Of a stretch of 33,397 nucleotides of DNA, positions 8,147-16,101 are shown one piece after another. The first letter of the stretch is position 1. Each line of letters starts with the position of its first letter. The position numbers and the translations under genes were made by a program. A model generated the notes under the pieces. The model was not told where the DNA came from. It did no database searches and saw only the letters and a list, made by a program, of their open reading frames with translations. Source of the stretch: an uncultured Gilliamella sp. (GTDB taxonomy: Bacteria; Pseudomonadota; Gammaproteobacteria; Enterobacterales; Orbaceae); NCBI GenBank assembly GCA_946477995.1, contig CAMLAI010000011.1, positions 1 through 33,397 of the forward strand. Reading direction: 5' to 3'.

Positions 8147-8603
8147 ATTTTTTGGTATGAAGTTCTGGGTGTTTTTTGCAATTACCGGAATCACAATGAC
8201 CATAAAGATACAAACTATGGAAAGTTAATTTTACGCCATATTGTTCTGCAATTTCTTTTTGTCGGGTATTAATAATTTCATCACGAAATTCAAATACTTC
8301 ACCACAATCTAAACAAATTAGATGATCATGATGTTGTTGTGTTGCAAGTTCAAATACGGCTTTACCACCCTCAAAATTGTGTCGGGTTACGATACCTGCG
8401 TCATCAAATTGGTTTAAAACTCGATAAACTGTTGCAAGTCCAATTTCTTCTCCCATATCAAGAAGTTTTTTATAGAGATCTTCTACAGTAATATGTTGGC
8501 ATGAAGGATCACGTAGTAACTCTAAAATTTTTAAACGAGGTAATGTAACTTTTAAACCAGCACTTTTCAGCGCTGCATTATTATCTCTATCATGATTTGT
8601 CAT
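8145..8603 (-). CDS. fur: Ferric uptake regulator Fur
   Basis: A 152-residue Fur repressor, the iron(II)-responsive regulator of iron acquisition. The N-terminal winged helix carries the recognition helix in GLATVYRVLNQFDDAGIVTR, nearly identical to E. coli. The regulatory metal site includes the HHDH block (QQHHDHLICLDCG), and the structural zinc cysteines are CLDC and CDSGNC. The ATG at 8603 is chosen: GGGA lies upstream and the length matches. An in-frame TTG at 8615 would add four residues overlapping that ribosome site. It is 80 bp downstream of fldA on the same strand, as in E. coli where fldA transcripts can reach fur. Confidence 0.96.
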   Translation of the reverse strand: MTNHDRDNNAALKSAGLKVTLPRLKILELLRDPSCQHITVEDLYKKLLDMGEEIGLATVYRVLNQFDDAGIVTRHNFEGGKAVFELATQQHHDHLICLDCGEVFEFRDEIINTRQKEIAEQYGVKLTFHSLYLYGHCDSGNCKKHPELHTKK

Positions 8604-8683
8604 ATTACATCCCAATATAGTTGATATAAATTAATGATTATAAAATATGATGAACGAAAAATACATTAAATCATTAAAATAGA

Positions 8684-9196
8684 TTAAATATTCATTTCTG
8701 TTTTTACTTGTTCAACCCAAGTAGAAATGCGTTCTTCTGTTAATTCTGGTTGACGATCTTCGTCAATTGCCAAACCAACAAAATGTGTATCATCAACTAA
8801 ACCTTTAGATGCTTCAAAGTTATAACCTTCAGTTGGCCAATGCCCAACAATTTTGGCGCCTTTCGGTTCGATAATATCGCGTATTGTTCCCATTGCACTG
8901 CAGAAGAATTCTGAATAGTCTTCTTGATCTCCGCAGCCAAAAATAGCAACAGTTTTTCCGTTAAAATCGATTTGCTCTAAATTAGGAAAGAAGTCTTCCC
9001 AATCTGCTTGTGGATCACCATAATACCAAGTTGGAATACCGAAAATAAGGTAAGCATATTGTTCGATATGCTCTTTGGTGGCTTCTCGAATATCTAAAAG
9101 ATCGGCTTTATCGTTACCCAAAATGAGTTGGATTTGTTTGGCAACATTTTCTGTATTGCCTGTATCACTTCCAAAAAAAATACCAACTTGTTTCAT
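8684..9196 (-). CDS. fldA: Flavodoxin I
   Basis: A 170-residue long-chain flavodoxin, an FMN electron carrier that feeds radical-SAM and other reductive enzymes. The phosphate loop GSDTGNTE is at residues 9-16. The flavin-stacking loops IPTWYYGDPQADW and GCGDQEDYSEFF are both present, as is the long-chain insertion and the family block FVGLAIDEDRQPELT. It is six residues shorter than E. coli FldA at the C terminus. It sits directly upstream of fur on the same strand. Fur-box-like sequence is visible upstream (9249-9276). Confidence 0.96.
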   Translation of the reverse strand: MKQVGIFFGSDTGNTENVAKQIQLILGNDKADLLDIREATKEHIEQYAYLIFGIPTWYYGDPQADWEDFFPNLEQIDFNGKTVAIFGCGDQEDYSEFFCSAMGTIRDIIEPKGAKIVGHWPTEGYNFEASKGLVDDTHFVGLAIDEDRQPELTEERISTWVEQVKTEMNI

Positions 9197-9248
9197 TTTT
9201 TTACCTTTACAATTATTACGATATTAATTTAGCTAATGAGTATATCAT

Positions 9249-9276
9249 TGTCACTTATTATCAGCAATAATTCTCA
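9249..9276 (-). promoter_or_regulatory. Two overlapping weak Fur-box-like sequences before fldA
   Basis: On the minus strand tgataataagtgaca (9263-9249) matches the 7-1-7 Fur dyad TGATAAT-N-ATTATCA at 11 of 14 positions, with a perfect left half. The abutting tgagaattattgctg (9276-9262) matches 9 of 14. Overlapping dyads are typical of Fur operators and E. coli fldA belongs to the iron and redox network. The region is AT-rich, so chance matches are likely. Confidence 0.3.
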
Positions 9277-9375
9277 ATTACAATACCTATAAGATATTAT
9301 TTACTACACAATTGATTAATCTTGGATTAGAATTGAGGCTATTTTTAATATTAACTTAAGTTGTGGAATTTGTTT

Positions 9376-10545
9376 ATGAACTTGCATGAATATCAATCCA
9401 AATATCTTTTCAAGCAATACAACTTACCCGTACCAGAAGGGTTTGTATGTAACTCAATGGATGAAGTACAAGATACTTTAGCTGAATTAGCATCTAAGTC
9501 TGATTCAGGTGCTTGGGTTGCTAAATGTCAAGTTCATGCAGGGGGCAGAGGAAAGGCTGGTGGTGTAATTTGTACTAATGATCTTAATCAAATTAAACTT
9601 TTTGCTGAAAAATGGCTAGGTCAGCATCTTGTCACTTATCAAACCACATCAGAAGGTCAACTTGTTAATCAAATCTTAATTGAAAAAGCTTCCAATATAC
9701 AGAAAGAACTTTATTTAGGGGCAGTAATAGATCGTAGTATTCAACGTGTGGTCATCATGGCTTCAACTGAAGGCGGCGTTGATATTGAAAGTGTCGCTGA
9801 AAAATCACCACATTTAATACATAAAATTGCACTTGATCCTTTAACCGGTCCTTGTGCTTTTCAAGGTAGAGAACTTGCCTTTAAATTAGGGTTAACGGGT
9901 AAACTTATTAACCAATTTGCCAAACTATTTGTTAATTTTGCGCAGTTTTTCTTAAAAAATGATGTGTCATTAGCAGAAGTCAATCCTTTGGTTATTACCG
10001 ATGCCGATGAATTCGTTTGCTTAGATGCTAAAGCCGTTTTAGATGATAACGCAATGTTTAGACACCCTGACTTAACTATTTTAAGAGATACCACACAAGA
10101 AGATAAACGTGAATCTATTGCCGCCAAACAAGGGATTAGTTATGTTTCGTTAGATGGCAATATCGGTTGTATGGTTAATGGGGCAGGTTTGGCAATGGCA
10201 ACCATGGATATGATCAAACTTTATGGTGGAAAACCGGCCAATTTTCTCGATGTAGGCGGCGGTACAACCAAAGAGCGAGTCGCTGAAGCGTTCAAATTGA
10301 TTTTATCAGATAAAAATGTCAAAGCGATATTGGTCAATATTTTTGGTGGTATTGTTCGATGTGATCTAATTGCCGATGGTATTATCAGCGCTATTAAAGA
10401 AATTGGGCTAACTGTTCCTGTTGTTGTTCGTCTTGAAGGTAATAATGCTCTGCTTGCCAGAGAAATTTTAATTGAAAGCCAATTAAATGTTATTACAGCC
10501 GAAAGTTTGACTGATGCTGCACAAAAAATTGTTGCGGTCGCATAA
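9376..10545 (+). CDS. sucC: Succinyl-CoA synthetase beta subunit
   Basis: The nucleotide-binding beta subunit of succinate-CoA ligase, 389 residues (E. coli 388). It has an ATP-grasp N-terminal region ([38 protein letters not shown]) and a C-terminal ligase-CoA domain ([34 protein letters not shown]). Together with SucD it interconverts succinyl-CoA and succinate with ATP or GTP. The ATG at 9376 aligns with the E. coli N terminus; an upstream in-frame TTG at 9361 is not needed. No sucAB or sdh genes precede it; fldA lies divergent upstream. With SucAB missing here, SucCD may mainly make succinyl-CoA for biosynthesis (inference). Confidence 0.96.
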   Translation: MNLHEYQSKYLFKQYNLPVPEGFVCNSMDEVQDTLAELASKSDSGAWVAKCQVHAGGRGKAGGVICTNDLNQIKLFAEKWLGQHLVTYQTTSEGQLVNQILIEKASNIQKELYLGAVIDRSIQRVVIMASTEGGVDIESVAEKSPHLIHKIALDPLTGPCAFQGRELAFKLGLTGKLINQFAKLFVNFAQFFLKNDVSLAEVNPLVITDADEFVCLDAKAVLDDNAMFRHPDLTILRDTTQEDKRESIAAKQGISYVSLDGNIGCMVNGAGLAMATMDMIKLYGGKPANFLDVGGGTTKERVAEAFKLILSDKNVKAILVNIFGGIVRCDLIADGIISAIKEIGLTVPVVVRLEGNNALLAREILIESQLNVITAESLTDAAQKIVAVA

Positions 10546-10572
10546 TAATAGGAAGAGTGGGGAACAATAATT

Positions 10573-11439
10573 ATGTCAATTTTAATCAATAACGCAACGA
10601 AAGTCATTTGTCAGGGATTTACGGGTAGCCAAGGTACCTTTCATTCACAACAAGCGATTGAATATGGAACTCAATTGGTTGGTGGGGTTACACCCGGTAA
10701 AGGGGGAACAACTCATCTCGGATTGCCGGTTTTTAATACTGTCAAAGAAGCTGTTGAAGCGACGGGGGCAACGGCAAGTGTGATTTATGTTCCTGCGGCA
10801 TTTGGTAAAGATTCGATACTCGAAGCAATTGAAGCAGGTATTAAATTAATTGTTTGTATCACTGAAGGTATTCCTACTTTGGATATGCTTATTGTCAAAG
10901 AAAAGCTAAAACAGAGTGATACAATTATGATTGGTCCTAATTGTCCGGGTATTATTGTGCCTGATGAATGTAAAATTGGCATTATGCCTGCGCATATTCA
11001 TCTAGCTGGTGATATCGGTATTGTGTCTCGATCAGGGACTTTGACTTATGAAGCAGTCAAACAAACTACTGATATTGGACTAGGTCAATCTGTTTGTATT
11101 GGTATTGGTGGTGATCCCATTCCAGGCAGTGATTTTATTTCTATTTTAGCATTACTTGAGCAAGATCCGAAGACTAAAGCAATTGTGATGATTGGCGAAA
11201 TTGGTGGTAGTGCGGAAGAAGAAGCTGCTGAATACATTAAAAAACATGTTAGCAAACCAGTTATAGCCTATATTGCCGGTATGTCGGCACCAGCCGGCAA
11301 ACGCATGGGGCATGCAGGAGCAATTATCTCGGGTAATAAAGGCACTGCTGAAGAAAAGGTAAAAGCATTAACTGCTGCTGGTGTAGTTGTAGTTAGTAGT
11401 CTTGCTGAAATTGGTAATGCGGTAAAAAAAGCGGTTTAA
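10573..11439 (+). CDS. sucD: Succinyl-CoA synthetase alpha subunit
   Basis: The alpha subunit of succinate-CoA ligase, 288 residues (E. coli 289). The N-terminal CoA-binding Rossmann domain starts with [16 protein letters not shown] and includes [14 protein letters not shown]; the ligase domain holds the phosphorylated active-site histidine, His247, in [22 protein letters not shown] and [10 protein letters not shown] are the usual family blocks. It lies 27 bp after sucC with a GGAAGAG-like ribosome site region, so it is co-transcribed. No strong intrinsic terminator separates it from the cydA promoter region. Confidence 0.96.
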   Translation: MSILINNATKVICQGFTGSQGTFHSQQAIEYGTQLVGGVTPGKGGTTHLGLPVFNTVKEAVEATGATASVIYVPAAFGKDSILEAIEAGIKLIVCITEGIPTLDMLIVKEKLKQSDTIMIGPNCPGIIVPDECKIGIMPAHIHLAGDIGIVSRSGTLTYEAVKQTTDIGLGQSVCIGIGGDPIPGSDFISILALLEQDPKTKAIVMIGEIGGSAEEEAAEYIKKHVSKPVIAYIAGMSAPAGKRMGHAGAIISGNKGTAEEKVKALTAAGVVVVSSLAEIGNAVKKAV

Positions 11440-11451
11440 ACAGTGTTTTTT

Positions 11452-11494
11452 TTGACATTAATCAATTTTTATTCTTTAAATATTGATGTACAAT
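11452..11494 (+). promoter_or_regulatory. FNR-type box and promoter elements before cydAB
   Basis: ttgacattaatcaa (11452-11465) matches the FNR consensus TTGAT-N4-ATCAA at 9 of 10 positions. Two readings are possible. The TTGACA (11452-11457) can be a perfect minus-35 with a poor minus-10 at 11475-11480, so that FNR binding would repress. Alternatively, TACAAT at 11489-11494 is the minus-10, which puts the box centre about 42 bp before the start, the class II activator position. In E. coli, cydAB is under ArcA and FNR control, which supports a real site. Confidence 0.5.
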
Positions 11495-11549
11495 ATTGCG
11501 ATATATCTTTATACACTTTGTGGGCATATTAAAGGAACAGGGAGCAATT

Positions 11550-13121
11550 ATGTTAGATATAGTAGAACTATCGCGTCTCCAGTTTGCACTCACGGCAATG
11601 TATCATTTTATTTTTGTACCATTAACGCTAGGTTTAGCGTTTATGCTAGCAATTATGGAAACGGTATATGTTGTTAGTGGTAAGCAAGTCTGGAAAGATA
11701 TGACTAAATTCTGGGGAAAACTGTTTGCTATTAACTTCGCTGTTGGTGTAGCAACAGGTTTAACAATGGAATTTCAGTTTGGTACTAACTGGTCTTATTA
11801 TTCGCATTACGTCGGCGATATTTTTGGGGCACCATTGGCAATAGAAGGGTTAATGGCCTTTTTTCTAGAATCAACAATGGTAGGGTTATTCTTTTTTGGT
11901 TGGGATAGATTAAGTCGCGGTAAACATCTTCTTGTGACATGGTGCGTTGCATTCGGGTCGAATTTTTCTGCACTATGGATTCTCGTTGCTAACGGTTGGA
12001 TGCAGTTCCCAATCGGTTCAGATTTCAATCCAATCAACTCTCGCATGGAAATGGCGAGTTTTTATGATCTGATCACCAACTCTGTTGCACAATACAAATT
12101 TGTGCACACTGTCGCAGCGGGTTATCTAACAGGTGCGATTTTTGTCTTAAGTATCAGTTCTTATTACTTACTTAAAAAACGTGATAGCGAATTTGCTAAA
12201 CGCTCTTTTGCCGTAGCAGCTATGTTTGGTTTCATTGTATCTATTGTTGTCGCGATTATGGGGGATGAAGCCGGTCACGAAATGACAACCGTTCAGCCAG
12301 CTAAACTTGCTGCTATCGAAGCCGAATGGGAAACTCAATCCGCCCCTGCATCATTTAATGTTATTGCTTTTCCTTCTCAAAAAGATAAAGAAAATTTATT
12401 TGCGATTGAAATACCTTATGCAATGGGCATTATGACAACACGTTCATTGGATAAGCAAGTAACAGGGTTAAAAGACATTTTAGCCACTAACGAAATGCGA
12501 ATTCGTAACGGTATTTTAGCTTATACAAATCTTGAAAAAATCCAACAAGGAAATCAAGATCCCGAGGTGCTTAAATTGTTTGAAAATAACAAAGCTGATT
12601 TAGGTTATGGTTATTTAGTCAAACGTTTTACTGATCGAGATAATTTAACGATTCCGGAAGCGACGGAAGCGCACATTAAAGCTGCCACAGAAGATTCTAT
12701 TCCTACTGTTTGGCCACTATTCTGGTCATTTAGAATCATGGTTGGTCTTGGTGTATTAATGATCTTAGGAACTGGTCTTGCATTATGGACTACTTATAAA
12801 AATAAAATTGGTGAAAAACGTTGGCTTCACCGTTTATTATTAGTGTTCTTACCTTTTCCATGGATAGCATGTGAATGTGGTTGGTTTGTTGCTGAATACG
12901 GTCGACAACCATGGGCAATTCAAGATATTTTACCAACAGGTGTGGCTAATTCGTCGTTAACTCCAGGTGAAGTATTATTTACTATGATACTAATTTGTGG
13001 ACTTTATACTCTGTTCTTAGTTGCTGAAATGTTCTTAATGTTTAAATTTGCACGTCTTGGACCAAGTTCTTTGGGGACAGGCAAATATCATTACGAAAAA
13101 ACGCAACCAACTACAGAATAG
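11550..13121 (+). CDS. cydA: Cytochrome bd ubiquinol oxidase subunit I
   Basis: The large subunit of the high-affinity terminal oxidase cytochrome bd, which oxidises ubiquinol and reduces O2 to water at the inner membrane. It has 523 residues (E. coli 522), so it is the long Q-loop type. Haem ligands are His19 (AMYHF), a histidine in [11 protein letters not shown] (E. coli His186) and the methionine in FRIMVGLG (E. coli Met393); the GRQPW motif is intact. The start is ATG at 11550, with GGGAG 5 nt upstream; the frame is open further upstream, but [15 protein letters not shown] is the family N terminus. First gene of cydA-cydB-cydX. Confidence 0.97.
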   Translation: MLDIVELSRLQFALTAMYHFIFVPLTLGLAFMLAIMETVYVVSGKQVWKDMTKFWGKLFAINFAVGVATGLTMEFQFGTNWSYYSHYVGDIFGAPLAIEGLMAFFLESTMVGLFFFGWDRLSRGKHLLVTWCVAFGSNFSALWILVANGWMQFPIGSDFNPINSRMEMASFYDLITNSVAQYKFVHTVAAGYLTGAIFVLSISSYYLLKKRDSEFAKRSFAVAAMFGFIVSIVVAIMGDEAGHEMTTVQPAKLAAIEAEWETQSAPASFNVIAFPSQKDKENLFAIEIPYAMGIMTTRSLDKQVTGLKDILATNEMRIRNGILAYTNLEKIQQGNQDPEVLKLFENNKADLGYGYLVKRFTDRDNLTIPEATEAHIKAATEDSIPTVWPLFWSFRIMVGLGVLMILGTGLALWTTYKNKIGEKRWLHRLLLVFLPFPWIACECGWFVAEYGRQPWAIQDILPTGVANSSLTPGEVLFTMILICGLYTLFLVAEMFLMFKFARLGPSSLGTGKYHYEKTQPTTE

Positions 13122-13140
13122 GACAAAGGGAGTAAACACA

Positions 13141-14277
13141 ATGATTGATTACGAAATTCTACGAGCTATTTGGTGGTTGCTAATTAGTGTTATCTTGATT
13201 GGTTTTGTTATCACTGATGGTTTTGATATGGGGGTTGGTATTTTACTCCCTTTCATAGGTAAAACAGATACTGAACGCCGAATTATGATAAATGCTATTG
13301 CGCCTCATTGGGATGGTAATCAGGTTTGGCTAATTACGGCTGGAGCTGGGATTTTTGCTGCATGGCCATTTGCTTATGCTGTGTCGTTTTCGGGCTTTTA
13401 CATCGCAATGATTTTGGTTCTATGTGCATTATTTTTTAGACCAATAGGCTTTGATTATCGCAGTAAACTTGAAAATTCAAAATGGCGTGGTTTATGGGAT
13501 ATTGCAATCTTTATTGGTAGCTTTGTTCCTGCTCTTGTTTTTGGGGTGGCTTTTGGTAATTTATTAGAAGGCGTTCCATTTAGATTTGATAATTCTTATC
13601 GTGTCTTCTATGATGGAAACTTCTTTGGTTTGCTTAATCCGTTTGCTTTATTAACCGGTGTGGTGAGTTTGATGTTGTTTGTTGCTCATGGCGGCACTTG
13701 GTTGCAAATGAAGACCTCTGGTGAATTATATTTAAGAGCCCGAAAAGCAACTCAAATATCTTGCTTAATTTTAGTCATTACATTTATTTTAGCGGGTATT
13801 TGGGTCATGTTTGGTATGCATGGTTATGAAGTGGTCAGCACGATAGATCATAGTGTCACGTCACAGCCATTAAATAAAGTGGTATCCACCGAATCAACAT
13901 GGCTTAGAAATTATATGAATTATCCAATTTTATGGATTGTTCCTGTACTCGGTGTTGTTTTACCTTTACTCAACATTGTTTGTTCTGGGTTAAATAAAAA
14001 TGCTTTATCATTTATTTTATCAACGTTAACTATTGCGTGTGTGTTATTAACTTATGGCATAGCAACGTTCCCATTCATTATACCATCAAGCATTATGCCT
14101 AATGCGAGTTTAACAATGTGGGATTCAACATCAAGCCAGTTAACACTTAATATTATGTTCTTTGTAGTAGTGATATTTTTACCCATTATCCTTTTCTATA
14201 CTACTTGGTCATATATTAAAATGTTCGGACGACTTGATAAAAATCATATCGAAAATAACAAACATTCACTTTATTAA
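13141..14277 (+). CDS. cydB: Cytochrome bd ubiquinol oxidase subunit II
   Basis: Subunit II of cytochrome bd, 378 residues (E. coli 379), with about eight or nine hydrophobic helices. Family blocks include FVITDGFDMGVGILLPF, NAIAPHWDGNQVWLITAG, ALFFRPIGFDYR and AHGGTWLQMKT. It is the structural partner of CydA. The ATG at 13141, with GGGAG upstream, is chosen over an in-frame extension that reads back into cydA. It lies 19 bp after cydA and 9 bp before cydX. Confidence 0.96.
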   Translation: MIDYEILRAIWWLLISVILIGFVITDGFDMGVGILLPFIGKTDTERRIMINAIAPHWDGNQVWLITAGAGIFAAWPFAYAVSFSGFYIAMILVLCALFFRPIGFDYRSKLENSKWRGLWDIAIFIGSFVPALVFGVAFGNLLEGVPFRFDNSYRVFYDGNFFGLLNPFALLTGVVSLMLFVAHGGTWLQMKTSGELYLRARKATQISCLILVITFILAGIWVMFGMHGYEVVSTIDHSVTSQPLNKVVSTESTWLRNYMNYPILWIVPVLGVVLPLLNIVCSGLNKNALSFILSTLTIACVLLTYGIATFPFIIPSSIMPNASLTMWDSTSSQLTLNIMFFVVVIFLPIILFYTTWSYIKMFGRLDKNHIENNKHSLY

Positions 14278-14286
14278 GGTATAATT

Positions 14287-14400
14287 ATGTATTACTTTTT
14301 ATGGTTTATCGGTCTTATTGCAGCTTGTATGCTTGCCGTTGTTACAGGACTTTGGGTTGAACAAACAAACAGCGAAAAAGAACCCAAAAATAACAATTAA
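14287..14400 (+). CDS. cydX: Cytochrome bd small subunit CydX
   Basis: A 37-residue single-helix membrane protein that begins MYYFLWFIGLIAACML, matching the CydX/YbgT signature (E. coli starts MWYFAWILGTLLAC), with the conserved tryptophan at position 6. It has a short polar C-terminal tail rich in Glu, Lys and Asn. CydX stabilises the haems of cytochrome bd. AAGG lies 7 nt before the ATG, and it is 9 bp after cydB, the canonical place. It is followed by a terminator. E. coli has ybgE next; here it is missing. Confidence 0.93.
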   Translation: MYYFLWFIGLIAACMLAVVTGLWVEQTNSEKEPKNNN

Positions 14401-14419
14401 TAAGCATCTCTATATTTTT

Positions 14420-14443
14420 AAAGGTGACAATCGTCACCTTTTT
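14420..14443 (+). terminator. Intrinsic terminator of the cydABX operon
   Basis: aaaggtgac (14420-14428) pairs with gtcaccttt (14433-14441) around a 4-nt loop, and the T run continues to 14443. It ends the suc-cyd transcription unit and separates it from ybgC-tolQRA. Confidence 0.85.
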
Positions 14444-14478
14444 CATTCATCGTTAATTTAAATCATTAATATGTTACA

Positions 14479-14515
14479 AATGATAATTGTTTTCATTTGA
14501 GTAATTCTATATCAT
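14479..14515 (+). promoter_or_regulatory. Strong Fur-box match over a promoter of ybgC-tolQRA
   Basis: aatgataattgttttcatt (14479-14497) agrees with the Fur operator AATGATAAT-N-ATTATCATT at 16 of 18 informative positions. It fully covers a possible minus-35 TTGTTT (14487-14492), which is 17 bp from a minus-10 TATCAT (14510-14515), the expected layout for repression. A second minus-10, TATAAT (14540-14545), lies downstream with no good minus-35. Pseudomonas aeruginosa tolQRA has been reported as iron- and Fur-responsive, so the idea has precedent. Binding here is inferred. Confidence 0.5.
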
Positions 14516-14580
14516 AGTGCAGCATATTTAAGATTTAGATATAATAAAACATATTGCTTTTAAAATATGTAAATACAAAT

Positions 14581-14976
14581 ATGAAAGAATTTAATTGGAG
14601 TGCCAGAGTTTATTATGAAGATACTGATGCTGGTGGTGTCGTATATCATGCCAGGTATCTTGCTTTTTATGAGCGAGCGAGAACAGAATTGCTAAGACAA
14701 CTTGGAATCAGTCAACATAAGCTATTACAAGAAAGTATTGCTTTTGTTGTTAAAAAGATGGATATTAGCTATCACTTCCCCGCTCGTTTGGATGACCTGT
14801 TAACTATTAATAGTAAAGTTGATCAAATTCGCAAGGCATCTATAATTTTTAAGCAAACTATTATTAATGAGAACAATCAAGTGATTAGCAGTGCTGATGT
14901 TATTATTGCTTGTGTTGATATCACTAAAATGAAGCCATGTGGGCTTCCAAAGTCACTAGTTTTGGAGTTTATATAA
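14581..14976 (+). CDS. ybgC: Acyl-CoA thioesterase YbgC (Tol-Pal system associated)
   Basis: A 131-residue hotdog-fold thioesterase with the 4-hydroxybenzoyl-CoA thioesterase motif YYEDTDAGGVVYHARYLAFY; the aspartate and histidine in it are the catalytic positions. The end, MKPCGLPKSLVLEF, matches the E. coli protein. It acts on short acyl-CoA or acyl-ACP and is always linked with tol genes, with a proposed role in phospholipid metabolism. The start is ATG at 14581, which aligns with E. coli YbgC although the ribosome site is weak; a TTG at 14554 is in frame. Its stop codon abuts the tolQ GTG. It is the first gene of the tol operon. Confidence 0.94.
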   Translation: MKEFNWSARVYYEDTDAGGVVYHARYLAFYERARTELLRQLGISQHKLLQESIAFVVKKMDISYHFPARLDDLLTINSKVDQIRKASIIFKQTIINENNQVISSADVIIACVDITKMKPCGLPKSLVLEFI

Positions 14977-15657
14977 GTGGAAAATCTGAATATTGTTAAT
15001 CTGTTCTTACAAGCAGGTCTTTTAGTGCAATGTGTTATGTTGTTATTATTGATGTTTTCAATTATGTCATGGGCGATTATTTTTCAGAGAACTAAGGTTT
15101 TAAGGCAAGCCAAAAAGCAAATTGAACAATTTGATAATCGTTTTTGGGCAGCTGACGAGTTGAATGTTTTATTTGAGAAAGCAAAATCCAACAAAGATGA
15201 AATTACAGGTACAGAACATATTTTTTATTCAGGTTTTAAAGAATTTACCCGTCTATATCAAATCAATCCAAATATGCCAGAGGCCGCTTTAGACGGTGCA
15301 TCTCGTTCTATGCGCCTTGCTATGAATCGAGAACTTGATAATCTTGAACAGCATATTCCTTTCTTAGGTACGGTAGGTTCTATTAGTCCTTATATTGGGT
15401 TATTTGGGACCGTTTGGGGAATCATGCATGCTTTCATTTCTCTTGGCGCAGCTAAACAAGCGACATTAAAACTTGTTGCGCCAGGTATAGCTGAAGCTTT
15501 AATTGCAACAGCAATTGGTTTATTTGCTGCAATTCCAGCGGTTATGGCATTTAATCGTTTATCGTTGAAAGTCAGCCGTATTGAGCAAAGTTATCTCAAC
15601 TTTATTGATGAATTTTCAGCTATTTTACAGCGTCAAGCTGTGGCTGTCAGGAAATAA
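14977..15657 (+). CDS. tolQ: Tol-Pal system proton channel subunit TolQ
   Basis: A 226-residue inner-membrane protein, homologous to ExbB and MotA, that forms the proton-driven motor with TolR and energises TolA. Three membrane helices are visible (about residues 15-37, 132-155 and 165-190). The motif block from [20 protein letters not shown] through [15 protein letters not shown] is nearly identical to E. coli. The start is GTG at 14977, directly after the ybgC TAA, with GGAG 9 nt upstream inside ybgC, so translation is coupled. Confidence 0.97.
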   Translation: MENLNIVNLFLQAGLLVQCVMLLLLMFSIMSWAIIFQRTKVLRQAKKQIEQFDNRFWAADELNVLFEKAKSNKDEITGTEHIFYSGFKEFTRLYQINPNMPEAALDGASRSMRLAMNRELDNLEQHIPFLGTVGSISPYIGLFGTVWGIMHAFISLGAAKQATLKLVAPGIAEALIATAIGLFAAIPAVMAFNRLSLKVSRIEQSYLNFIDEFSAILQRQAVAVRK

Positions 15658-15660
15658 ACT

Positions 15661-16080
15661 ATGCGTAGAAGTTCACGTTTTTCAACTAAATCAGAGATTA
15701 ACATTGTACCATTGCTTGATGTACTGTTAGTATTGGTACTTATTTTTATGGCAACAGCCCCCATTATTAGCCAAAGCGTTGAAGTCGATCTGCCTGAATC
15801 AACCGAATCTAAGACGGTTTCAGCTTCTGAAAATAAAACCATAATATTAGAAGTGGCAGATGTCGGGGTTTATACACTCAGAATCGATGGTGTGCCACAA
15901 GAAAGCTTACAGCAAGAACAGATCATTGCTGAAGTTAAGCAGTTATTAGCATTGAATGAAAAGGCAGTTTTTTTAGTCGGTGGAGCTAAAAATGTACCTT
16001 ATGAAGAAATTATAAAAGCTTTAAACTTATTACAATCTGCAGGTGTTAAATCTGTTGGTTTAATGACACAACCAATGTAA
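15661..16080 (+). CDS. tolR: Tol-Pal system subunit TolR
   Basis: A 139-residue ExbD/TolR family protein. After a basic N terminus it has one membrane helix (about 17-38) carrying the essential aspartate in NIVPLLDVLLVLVLIFMATA. The periplasmic domain ends in IIKALNLLQSAGVKSVGLMT, as in E. coli. It couples proton flow through TolQ to TolA movement at the division site. It lies 3 bp after tolQ and 21 bp before tolA. Confidence 0.97.
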   Translation: MRRSSRFSTKSEINIVPLLDVLLVLVLIFMATAPIISQSVEVDLPESTESKTVSASENKTIILEVADVGVYTLRIDGVPQESLQQEQIIAEVKQLLALNEKAVFLVGGAKNVPYEEIIKALNLLQSAGVKSVGLMTQPM

Positions 16081-16101
16081 ACTAGAATAAAACACATTAA
16101 A

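Noticed and set aside
9861-10607. Minus-strand open frames across sucC and the sucC-sucD junction
   Set aside because: They lie fully opposite strongly conserved sucC and sucD coding sequence and have no family resemblance or ribosome sites.
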